Source of the DNA: an uncultured Saprospiraceae bacterium
Lineage (GTDB): Bacteria > Bacteroidota > Bacteroidia > Chitinophagales > Saprospiraceae
Assembly (NCBI GenBank): GCA_937872385.1
Contig: CALMSO010000004.1
Coordinates: 36,810 to 100,809, forward strand
Length of the DNA stretch: 64,000 nucleotides
Direction of reading: 5' to 3'
Each line of letters begins with the position of its first letter. Position 1 is the stretch's first letter. Positions 53,951 through 61,853 of the stretch are shown here, piece after piece. The position numbers and the translations under genes were made by a program. The notes below the pieces were generated by a model that saw only the letters and a list, made by a program, of their open reading frames with translations, ran no database searches and had not been told where the DNA came from.

Positions 53951-54979
53951 ATGAACCCATACAAAGCCCTCGCGCTACAAGTGACCTGCCCGGCGGTGAA
54001 TGGCTGTGCCAACCGTACCGAAGCAGAAAATAGGATGTTGGCGACGATCCAAAGATTGGACGCGCAAATCCGCGCTTCGAAGGCCTTTATCGGGCCCGAC
54101 CTGCGCCTCGTGGTGCTACCCGAATACTTCCTCACTGGCTTCCCGATGGGCGAATCTATTGCTGGCTGGCGCCACAAGGCTTGTTTGCACCCTGATGGCC
54201 CGGAATACGCAGCCTTAGGCGAGCTGGCGCAGCGCCATCAGATTTACCTGTCGGGCAATGCTTATGAAACCGATGCCCTGTTTCCGGATTTGTATTTCCA
54301 AGTGAGCTTTATTATTAGCCCAGCGGGGGAAGTCATTCTGCGCTACCGGCGGCTCAACTCCATGTTTGCACCTACACCCCACGACGTTTGGGATGCATAC
54401 CTTGAAGCGTATGGCTACGAAGCCGTGTTTCCGGTTGCAAAAACGGACATTGGCAATCTGGCTTGCATCGCTTCCGAAGAGATTTTATATCCAGAAATTG
54501 CACGCTGCCTCATGTTGCGTGGTGCCGAGGTGCTGCTGCACCATACATCGGAAGTGGGCAGCCCCTTGCTGACGCAGAAAAACGTGGCCAAACTTGCGCG
54601 GGCTATCGAAAATATGGCGTATGTAATATCGGCCAATTCGGCGGGCATCGCTAATATTGATATTCCATTTGCTTCTACCGACGGAAGTTCTAAAATTATA
54701 CAATATGAAGGTATTGTGCTGACTGAGGCTGGCCCAGGCGAGAGCATGGTAGCCAATGCAACCATTGATATAGCGGCTCTTCGCTATCATCGGCAGCGGC
54801 TGGGCATGAGCAATTTTATCGCCCGGCAGCGGCTCGAATTATACGCCCCGACGTATGCGCAATATGCTATTTATCCGGTAAATAACTTAGTAAATAAAAA
54901 TCCTGATCGGAGTCATTTTGTACAACAACAACAGCAAGTTATTCAGCAACTTTTAGAATCGTTAATCATTTATCACTAA
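53951..54979 (+). CDS. Nitrilase-superfamily protein with altered catalytic triad
   Basis: The 342-residue protein has the carbon-nitrogen hydrolase fold: LRLVVLPEYFLTGFP keeps the general-base Glu, but the position of the catalytic Lys reads YRRLN (Arg) and the Cys-x4-YPE position reads IASEEILYPE (Ser), as judged against the amidase pattern ICDDGNYPE. A cysteine three residues earlier (LACIASEE) does not align with the nucleophile. The rest of the fold (RAIENMAYVISAN, SSKIIQYEG) is well kept. It may be an inactive or mechanistically different branch, or use Cys at the shifted position. The aldehyde dehydrogenase gene follows by 16 bp, so the two probably act in one pathway. Confidence 0.75.
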   Translation: MNPYKALALQVTCPAVNGCANRTEAENRMLATIQRLDAQIRASKAFIGPDLRLVVLPEYFLTGFPMGESIAGWRHKACLHPDGPEYAALGELAQRHQIYLSGNAYETDALFPDLYFQVSFIISPAGEVILRYRRLNSMFAPTPHDVWDAYLEAYGYEAVFPVAKTDIGNLACIASEEILYPEIARCLMLRGAEVLLHHTSEVGSPLLTQKNVAKLARAIENMAYVISANSAGIANIDIPFASTDGSSKIIQYEGIVLTEAGPGESMVANATIDIAALRYHRQRLGMSNFIARQRLELYAPTYAQYAIYPVNNLVNKNPDRSHFVQQQQQVIQQLLESLIIYH

Positions 54980-54995
54980 AGATAATAATTACAAA

Positions 54996-56408
54996 ATGTC
55001 CCAATATTTAGTCCGCAATCCGCGTACCGGTGAAAATGATTATACTTTCACGGTTCCAACAGCCGAGCAAATTGGCACAACTTGTCAACATTTGCGACAA
55101 GCACAAGCCCATTGGCGACAAGCCGGAGCTACCGCGCGCATCGCCGCTCTACAGCAATGGAAAGCGGCCGTACAAAGGCATCACGAAGCGCTCGTAGCTG
55201 CCCTCACCGCTGATACCGGCCGCAAAACCGAAAGTATTCTGGAAGCTAATCTATTGATTTCCAGCATAGAACGCTGGTGCGGCATCGCGGAAGGTTTTTT
55301 TAGTCAACCCATTGAAAAGCCCGCCTCGGTGCCTTTTATTCATATTCGGCAAGACGTGCAACCCTATCAATTAGTAGGTGTAATTAGCCCTTGGAATTTT
55401 CCGTTATTACTGTCCATTATTGACGCCATTCCGGCCTTGTTGGCGGGTTGTTCGGTCATTGTAAAACCGAGCGAGGTCACGCCGCGCTTTATTGAGCCAC
55501 TATTAAAAACAATCCACGAAGTGCCGGCTTTGGCAGGTGTATTTACCTATATAGCGGGTGCAGGCGACACCGGTGCACAGCTGCTGCAAGAGGTAGATCT
55601 GGTTTGTTTTACAGGTAGTGTAGCTACTGGCAAAAAAGTATATACTACTGCTGCTGAGCGTTTTATACCGGCTTTTTTAGAATTAGGCGGCAAAGACCCA
55701 GCCTTGGTTTTCGAGGGTGCCGATCTGGATCAGGCCACTTCCTCGCTGCTCTGGGGGTCGAGCGTGAATGCTGGGCACTCTTGCTTGTCTATCGAGCGGA
55801 TTTACGTGCAGGAAAGTATTTTCGAGCCTTTTGTAAATAGCTTGGTGCAGAAAGCCAAAGCCCTGCGCTTCGCCTGGCCAAGTGTGGACGACGGGCAAAT
55901 CGGACCCATTATTTCCGAGCGGCAGGTGGCCATTATTGACGAGCACCTCCGCGACGCGCTAGCACAGGGCGCTACCTTGCACACCGGCAAAGGATATTGT
56001 GAGCCAATCGGTGGCGGCTACTGGTGCTTCCCGACCGTGCTGACCAAGGTGCATCATGGTATGAAAATAATGACCGAAGAAACTTTCGGGCCCATCATGC
56101 CGGTGATGTCTTTCCGCGATGAAGCGGAAGCCATCCGCTTAGCCAACGGCACCATATTCGGCTTGAGTGCGGCAGTATTTGCCAGCACTTGGCAAGAAGC
56201 CTTGCGCATCGGGCAGCGTATCGAAGCGGGCGCCATCAGCATCAATGATTCGGCGCTCACGGCTATCATTCACGAAGGTGAAAAAAATGCTTTCAAAGCC
56301 TCCGGCCTCGGCGGCACGCGGATGGGACCCGGCGCTATTCGGCGCTTTATGCGACAGCAAGCTTATTTAATCAAGCAGGAAGCAGTGCGCTCGCCCTGGT
56401 GGTTTTAA
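54996..56408 (+). CDS. NAD(P)-dependent aldehyde dehydrogenase
   Basis: The 470-residue protein is a standard ALDH: PWNFPLLLSI, KPSEVTPRF, FTGSVATGKKVY, general-base Glu in LELGGKDPALVF and nucleophile Cys in NAGHSCLSIERIYV, then EETFGPIMPVM. The motif around the cysteine (GHSC instead of GQxC) is slightly unusual. It oxidises an aldehyde to the acid; the substrate is unknown. It is co-directional with the nitrilase-like gene (16-bp gap), and an amide/nitrile-to-acid or aldehyde pathway is conceivable. Confidence 0.9.
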   Translation: MSQYLVRNPRTGENDYTFTVPTAEQIGTTCQHLRQAQAHWRQAGATARIAALQQWKAAVQRHHEALVAALTADTGRKTESILEANLLISSIERWCGIAEGFFSQPIEKPASVPFIHIRQDVQPYQLVGVISPWNFPLLLSIIDAIPALLAGCSVIVKPSEVTPRFIEPLLKTIHEVPALAGVFTYIAGAGDTGAQLLQEVDLVCFTGSVATGKKVYTTAAERFIPAFLELGGKDPALVFEGADLDQATSSLLWGSSVNAGHSCLSIERIYVQESIFEPFVNSLVQKAKALRFAWPSVDDGQIGPIISERQVAIIDEHLRDALAQGATLHTGKGYCEPIGGGYWCFPTVLTKVHHGMKIMTEETFGPIMPVMSFRDEAEAIRLANGTIFGLSAAVFASTWQEALRIGQRIEAGAISINDSALTAIIHEGEKNAFKASGLGGTRMGPGAIRRFMRQQAYLIKQEAVRSPWWF

Positions 56409-56595
56409 TTTTGTAAAAACGCTTAATTATACCTTTTCAAATTAGAAATGACGTACTTATACCGTTTTAAAAGTTGGCTGGTGAACTGGTGAACTGTTTA
56501 TTGTAAGAGCATGAATACGTCTTTATTTTCAAGAGCTTGTTTTCCAAAGTTTTACAAAATCATGAATCGGACTTCGTAAATCATAAATGGTATTA

Positions 56596-57126
56596 TTACT
56601 TTTCGGACTTTGTCAAAATAGCCATTTTCTTTTCTAATACCCAAAATTCTAAAGGCTGATTGAGGATTTCAAACTTCGGGTTGGGCTGAAATGGAATGAC
56701 CTCGCCCGTGAAGTGATAACCGTGGCGTTGGTACCAGGCAATGAGTTCGGTACGTATTGAAAAAACAGTCATAAAAATGGCGTGGCACCCTTGCCGTTGC
56801 GCTTCTATTTCGGCGGCATAAAGCAATTGCTTGCCAATGCCTTGTGTTTGTAAAATAGGCGATACGGTGAGCATTCCGAGATAGAGGCGATTATCGCGGC
56901 GTTGCAAGCGCATGCAGCCAATGATAGCACCAGTAGCATCGGTATATTTTAGAAAAGTGGTGTTTGGATCGGTCAGGATCTGCTGCATATCTTCCGCATC
57001 GGTGCGCAGCCCTTGGATGAGATCAGATTCGGTCGTCCAGCCCTGTTTGGCACTTTCGCCGCGATAGGCGCTGTTAATAAGGCTTACCAATTCATTAATA
57101 TCGGTTAAAGATGCGGTAGAAATCAT
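56596..57126 (-). CDS. GNAT family N-acetyltransferase
   Basis: The 176-residue protein has the GNAT acetyl-CoA motif A (YLGMLTVSPILQTQGIGKQLLYAAE, read in parts; Q/R-x-x-G-x-G/A as QGIGKQL) and motif B (AIFMTVFSIRTELIAWYQRHGYHFTGE in parts). The substrate is unreadable; amino-acid, amine and protein N-terminal acetylation are all possible. It stands alone on the minus strand. Its 3' spacer shares ~40 of 48 bases with that of the membrane-protein gene at 13.8 kb. Confidence 0.85.
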   Translation of the reverse strand: MISTASLTDINELVSLINSAYRGESAKQGWTTESDLIQGLRTDAEDMQQILTDPNTTFLKYTDATGAIIGCMRLQRRDNRLYLGMLTVSPILQTQGIGKQLLYAAEIEAQRQGCHAIFMTVFSIRTELIAWYQRHGYHFTGEVIPFQPNPKFEILNQPLEFWVLEKKMAILTKSEK

Positions 57127-57215
57127 TTAGTGTTTATCATTTATCATAAGTCGAAACATTTACAAAATCTTCAGGATTTTATCAATGCCGTTTTGCGCAT
57201 TTTTTTTTGCAAATA

Positions 57216-57254
57216 TAGAAAAAGGGTTGAAACAGCGTACTGCATCAACCCTTT
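57216..57254 (-). terminator. Intrinsic terminator of the nitrogen operon
   Basis: AAAGGGTTGA (57221..57230) and TCAACCCTTT (57245..57254) pair perfectly with a 14-nt loop. On the minus strand the stem ends in TTTTTCTATATTT, giving a U-tract after glnA. Confidence 0.85.
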
Positions 57255-57295
57255 GTTGTGCTTTGGCGAAGGTATATCACCTTGCCGTAACCTTA

Positions 57296-58312
57296 TTAAG
57301 CTGGCACTAATGCCGTTTTCACAGTTTTCACAATGCGCCCCGCCACTTTGTACGGATCGGCGGCAGAGTTCGGGCGGCGGTCTTCGAGGTAGCCTTTCCA
57401 GCCGTTTTCTACCGTTGCAATCGGGATACGAATAGACGCACCGCGGTCGGATACGCCGTAGCTGAATTTGTCAATGGACTGTGTCTCGTGGTTGCCGGTA
57501 AGGCGCAAGTGGTTGTCCGGGCCATACACCGCGATGTGCTCAGCCACCACCGGGCGGAAAGCTTCCAACACTTCGGTGTAGGCTTCTTGGCTGCCGGCCT
57601 CACGCAAGTACGCGTTCGAGAAGTTGGCGTGCATACCAGAGCCATTCCAGTCGCCTTGTACCGGCTTGCAGTGCCAGTTGATGGCAATACCATAATTTTC
57701 GCCGACGCGCTCCAGCAGGTAGCGAGCAATCCAGATTTGGTCGCCGGCAGCTTTAGCACCTTTGGCAAAGATCTGGAACTCCCACTGACCGGTAGCTACT
57801 TCCGCGTTGATACCTTCAATGTTCAATCCTGCTTCGATGCACAAGTCGAGATGCTCTTCTACCATTTCGCGGCCGAAGGCTTTGCCATAGCCCACCGAGC
57901 AGTAGTAGGGCCCCTGTGGTGCGGGGAAGCCGTTTTCCGGGAAGCCGTAGGGCTTGTTGATGTCCGTATCCCAGAGGAAATATTCCTGCTCGAAGCCGAA
58001 CCAGAAGTCGTTGTCATCATCGTCAATGGTGGCGCGGCCGTTCGATTCGTGCGGGGTGCCGTCGGCGTTGAGCACTTCGGTCATTACCAACCAGCCGTTT
58101 TTGCGGGCCGGATCAGGAAAAAGCGCTACGGGCTTGAGCAAACAGTCGGACGAGTTGCCTGGGGCCTGCTCGGTAGAGCTGCCGTCGAACGACCACATGG
58201 GGCAGTCTTCCAGCTTACCGCTGAAGTTTTTTACTATTTTGGTTTTGCTGCGCAAACTTTGAATTGGCTTGTAGCCATCCAACCAAATGTACTCCAACTT
58301 TGATTTAGTCAT
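57296..58312 (-). CDS. glnA: Glutamine synthetase type II (GSII)
   Basis: I use MTKSKLEYIWLDG (58312; 338 residues), not the upstream TTG. The short length and motifs identify the GSII type found in eukaryotes and some bacteria: MWSFDGSSTEQAPG, FGFEQEYFLWD, GINAEVATGQWEFQ, NGSGMHANFS and the NRR-type ASIRIP segment near the end. It condenses ammonium and glutamate to glutamine with ATP. It is the last gene of the glnB-amt-glnA operon and ends at a terminator. GSII is not adenylylated, so control is probably transcriptional or through PII. Confidence 0.95.
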   Translation of the reverse strand: MTKSKLEYIWLDGYKPIQSLRSKTKIVKNFSGKLEDCPMWSFDGSSTEQAPGNSSDCLLKPVALFPDPARKNGWLVMTEVLNADGTPHESNGRATIDDDDNDFWFGFEQEYFLWDTDINKPYGFPENGFPAPQGPYYCSVGYGKAFGREMVEEHLDLCIEAGLNIEGINAEVATGQWEFQIFAKGAKAAGDQIWIARYLLERVGENYGIAINWHCKPVQGDWNGSGMHANFSNAYLREAGSQEAYTEVLEAFRPVVAEHIAVYGPDNHLRLTGNHETQSIDKFSYGVSDRGASIRIPIATVENGWKGYLEDRRPNSAADPYKVAGRIVKTVKTALVPA

Positions 58313-58378
58313 AATTCCGGTCAATTGATGTTATGTTTAGAAATTATAATTATCGAAAAAAGTTTATAGTTTGCCATT

Positions 58379-59620
58379 TTACGGGGTAAGGCCATAAGCT
58401 ACCTGCTCAACCGATTCGGTGTAGGCGTGCATGTCGTGCTCGGTGACGTCGAGGCCGCGTACTTCATAATCTTCGCTAACGCGGATGCCCACGGTTTTCT
58501 TCAGCAGCCACATTGCCGCAAAGGCAAATACAAAGGTGAATAAGCCCACGCTCATAGTACCATAAAACTGTACCCACAACTGGTGCCAGCCGGCCTTAGC
58601 CCCAAAAATACCGACCGCCAGTGTACCCCAGATGCCGCACACCAAGTGTACCGACGTAGCGCCCACGGGGTCGTCGAGCTTAGCCCGATCAAAAAAGATA
58701 ACCGCAAAGGGTATAATCACACCAGCAATCAAACCGATCATAATCGCTGCACCTGGACTCATCACATCCGCGCCAGCCGTAATGCCTACCAGACCGCCCA
58801 GCACGCCATTTAGCACCATCGAAAGATCGTGGGTTTTGAACATGGCATACGAGGCGAAAAATGCGCCTACTGCCCCAGCCGCGCCGGCCAGCGCCGTAGT
58901 GACAAACACTAATGATACCGACACGGGGTCTGCCGATAGCACCGAGCCGCCATTGAAACCAAACCAGCCAAACCATAGCAACAGCACGCCCACCGTCACT
59001 AAAGGCATACTATGACCTGGTATAGGTTTGATGCCGTTTTTGGTGTATTTGCCGCGCCGCGCACCGAGCAGAATAATCGCTGCCAGCGCACCCCAGCCAC
59101 CTACGGAATGCACAATGGTAGAGCCCGCAAAGTCATGAAAACCAGCCGTTTCGAGCCAGCCACCGCCCCATTTCCACATGCCCACTATCGGGTAGCAAAA
59201 AGTAACAAAAATAGCCGCAAACACAAGGAACGATCCTAACTTGATGCGCTCGGCCACTGCGCCAGAAACAATAGTAGCGGCCGTAGCTGCAAACATCGCC
59301 TGGAAAATGAAATCCGTCCAGTAAGTATAATTGCCATCGGCATACTCCATCGGATTGCCGCCGGGATCACGCAAGCCAAAGCCATTGAAGCCAAACAGCC
59401 CCCACACATTCGTTTCTGGGTACATCAAGCTGAAGCCAATGGCAAAATACGTCAGCATCCCGATGGATAAAATCATGATATTCTTAAAGAGAATATTGAC
59501 TACATTTTTCTTCTGTACGAATCCTGCCTCAAGGGCCGTAAAGCCCAAATGCATGGAAAACACCAATACCGTTGCCACCAACATCCACAAGTTATTGGCG
59601 GTAAAAACTGCTTCGTTCAT
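58379..59620 (-). CDS. amt: Ammonium transporter (Amt family)
   Basis: The 413-residue membrane protein has eleven predicted helices. The ammonium-conducting His pair is present in STIVHSVGGWGAL and in SVHLVCGIWGTL; LSADPVSVS and the pore Phe in AAIFVTFCYPIVG fit Amt. The first helix starts at MNEAVFTANNLWMLVATV without a cleaved signal. It moves ammonium into the cytosol as NH3 or NH4+, and PII normally blocks it when nitrogen is plentiful. It lies between glnB (27-bp gap) and glnA (66-bp gap). Confidence 0.95.
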   Translation of the reverse strand: MNEAVFTANNLWMLVATVLVFSMHLGFTALEAGFVQKKNVVNILFKNIMILSIGMLTYFAIGFSLMYPETNVWGLFGFNGFGLRDPGGNPMEYADGNYTYWTDFIFQAMFAATAATIVSGAVAERIKLGSFLVFAAIFVTFCYPIVGMWKWGGGWLETAGFHDFAGSTIVHSVGGWGALAAIILLGARRGKYTKNGIKPIPGHSMPLVTVGVLLLWFGWFGFNGGSVLSADPVSVSLVFVTTALAGAAGAVGAFFASYAMFKTHDLSMVLNGVLGGLVGITAGADVMSPGAAIMIGLIAGVIIPFAVIFFDRAKLDDPVGATSVHLVCGIWGTLAVGIFGAKAGWHQLWVQFYGTMSVGLFTFVFAFAAMWLLKKTVGIRVSEDYEVRGLDVTEHDMHAYTESVEQVAYGLTP

Positions 59621-59647
59621 CGTCCTTAATCGTTGATTTTTCTGTTA

Positions 59648-59986
59648 TCAAATTGCATTGATACCCGTTTCGGAGGTACGAATACGCATAACCTGCTGTA
59701 CATCAAGCACTACAATTTTGCCATCACCAATTTCGCCGGTGCGGCCCGCCTCAGCGATTGTTTGCACAATTTGCTCCACTTTATCATTATCGGCGAGAAT
59801 ATCCAACTGCAGGCGCGGGATGTAATCCGCATCATACGTGCTGCCCCGATACACCAATTTTTCCGCTTTTTGCAAACCGTAACCCTTCACATCCTGCACC
59901 GTGAAAAAATTAACACCAATATCGGCCAATGCATCGCGGATCTGATCAAAACGGGAAAGCCGGATTATCGCCTCAATTTTTTTCAT
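59648..59986 (-). CDS. glnB: PII nitrogen-regulatory protein
   Basis: The 112-residue protein has the PII layout: KKIEAIIRLSRFDQIRDAL, T-loop YRGSTYDADYIPR with the Tyr at position 51-equivalent retained, then ARTG-type AGRTGEIGDGKIVV and RIRTSETGINAI. The T-loop is the same length as E. coli GlnB, but the conserved Lys after LP is Arg. It senses ATP/ADP and 2-oxoglutarate and binds Amt trimers. Being first in the amt operon, it is more GlnK-like in function; the GlnB/GlnK choice cannot be made from sequence. Confidence 0.93.
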   Translation of the reverse strand: MKKIEAIIRLSRFDQIRDALADIGVNFFTVQDVKGYGLQKAEKLVYRGSTYDADYIPRLQLDILADNDKVEQIVQTIAEAGRTGEIGDGKIVVLDVQQVMRIRTSETGINAI

Positions 59987-60061
59987 TTTTCCTTACATTT
60001 GTCTATTCAATGCAAAAAATGTGGACTACCTGATAGTGCCATTAGTTATTTGCTGACGCAA

Positions 60062-60069
60062 CAAAGGTA
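60062..60069 (-). promoter_or_regulatory. Possible -7 box for the glnB-amt-glnA operon
   Basis: The minus strand reads TACCTTTG, 75 nt before the glnB ATG. No -33 element at 19-20 nt; another sigma factor could be used for nitrogen control. Confidence 0.45.
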
Positions 60070-60182
60070 GAACCTGTGCGTACACCTGTCAGTACAATGT
60101 TGCCGAACGATGTGACGCCCAAGCGGGTATAAAACTTGCAAAACGCCCGTATTTACTGACTTTTCTAACTTGTAAAAGTGTT

Positions 60183-61769
60183 ATGCCAAACTTCCAGAAA
60201 GACCAGTTGTTTTTGCTTATAAAATCGCTCAATCGAGCGGAAAAACGCAATTTTACCCTCTATGCTAATCGCGCACAATCCAGTGGTGAGCAGCCTGATG
60301 TAAGAAAATTCACGCAATTATTTGATGCGCTGGATAAAATGAGTGAATACGATGAAAAAACATTGCTCGAAAAATTAAAATCTTATAAAATCAAAAAACA
60401 GCACTTGCCCAACCTCAAGCGCCATTTGTACAAACAAATACTCACCAGCCTGCGTCTTATTCATATTCAAAAAAATATTGATATTGAAATCCGTGAACAA
60501 TTGGACTTTGCGCGTATTCTTTACGGCAAGGGCATGTACATGCAAGCCCTGAAAATCTTAGAACGCATCAAAAAAACTGCCCGTGAGCACCAACAGGACA
60601 TTTTGCACCTCGAAATCCTCGAATTTGAAAAACACATCGAAGCACGGCACATCACGCGCAGCCGCAGCGTGAAAGGTAAATTGGAAGGCCTGCTCGACGA
60701 ATCGGCCAAACGTAGTCGTATCACATTGGCCGCCAGCCTATTATTTAATCTTAATATCGAAATGCAGGGCTATTACATCATGTACGGGCACATCCGCAGC
60801 GATAAGGACGGCGTGGACGTAGAGGCTTTTTACAAAAAACATTTCCCCCCGGAAGTGCGCAAACGCAGCCGGCTTACTTTTTTTGAAAAGGTGAATCTCT
60901 CGCAGGCGCGCATGTGGTACGCCTATATTTTGCTCAAATTTCCCGACTGCTTGGAAAGTGCGCTGGAATGGGCCCGACTCTTTGAGCAACACCCCCAAAT
61001 GAAAGAAAAAGACCCCGATTTGTACATGCGTGCCCTGTATTATGTAATGATGTTTTTATATTTCCTACGTGAGCCAGAGCGCCATGCACTTTATTTACAA
61101 GAATTGGAAATATTTTATAAAAATAATGCGGAACAACTAAATACCAATTCGCAAACCATCGCATTTGTGTATTTTTATTTAGCAAAATTGAATCAATACT
61201 TAATGATAGGCGATTATGATGCGGGCGTCGCTATCATTGAAGAAACACAAGCAAAACTAAATGACTACCGCCCCTATTCCGATATTCACCGAATATTATT
61301 ATTTCATTACAAATTTGCGTACTTTTATTTCGCTTCCGCTAAATATGATACCGCATTAGAATACCTTAATGAAGTAGTGATGCTCAAGCATGGCTACCTC
61401 CGTGAAGATTTGCATCATAATGCCCGCTTGCTGCAAATCATTTGCCATTACGAATTAAAAAATTATGACTTGCTTACTTATCTGATTAACAATACTTACC
61501 GAGCCTTTGCGCAGACCAAAGACGTGAGCGAGGTGCAAAAAGCCACCTTAGCTTTTCTGAAAAAACTAATCACTACACCACCATCCGACCAGCGCATGGT
61601 TTTTGTACAATTTCAGCAGGAACTTACCCCACTCACCGACAGCCGCTACGAGCGCAAAGCCCTACTCTACCTCGACATACCCGGCTGGGTGGAAAGCCAC
61701 GTACAAAACCGTCCGCTACGGGAAGTGCGTGCAACTAAGGAAAGCCAGCGGCGGCAGTCCCGTTTGTAA
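60183..61769 (+). CDS. Alpha-solenoid (TPR-like) cytosolic protein, unknown function
   Basis: The 528-residue protein has no signal peptide and no membrane helix. The whole length is helical, with TPR-like pairs such as YMQALKILERIKKTA, YLAKLNQYLMIGDYDAGVAI and YDTALEYLNEVVML, and a basic N-terminal region (LNRAEKRNFTLYAN). Such proteins of about 500 residues are common in Bacteroidota and annotated as hypothetical. It probably serves as a scaffold; I do not know the partner. It is divergent from the PII gene and precedes the HHH/barrel gene by 84 bp. Confidence 0.65.
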   Translation: MPNFQKDQLFLLIKSLNRAEKRNFTLYANRAQSSGEQPDVRKFTQLFDALDKMSEYDEKTLLEKLKSYKIKKQHLPNLKRHLYKQILTSLRLIHIQKNIDIEIREQLDFARILYGKGMYMQALKILERIKKTAREHQQDILHLEILEFEKHIEARHITRSRSVKGKLEGLLDESAKRSRITLAASLLFNLNIEMQGYYIMYGHIRSDKDGVDVEAFYKKHFPPEVRKRSRLTFFEKVNLSQARMWYAYILLKFPDCLESALEWARLFEQHPQMKEKDPDLYMRALYYVMMFLYFLREPERHALYLQELEIFYKNNAEQLNTNSQTIAFVYFYLAKLNQYLMIGDYDAGVAIIEETQAKLNDYRPYSDIHRILLFHYKFAYFYFASAKYDTALEYLNEVVMLKHGYLREDLHHNARLLQIICHYELKNYDLLTYLINNTYRAFAQTKDVSEVQKATLAFLKKLITTPPSDQRMVFVQFQQELTPLTDSRYERKALLYLDIPGWVESHVQNRPLREVRATKESQRRQSRL

Positions 61770-61853
61770 AATCGCCCCAAAAAAAGTAAAAATATTATAG
61801 AATAATCCGGCGGCCGGGTAGGCCGATTCCAGCCGTTTTTCTACTTTTACTCC

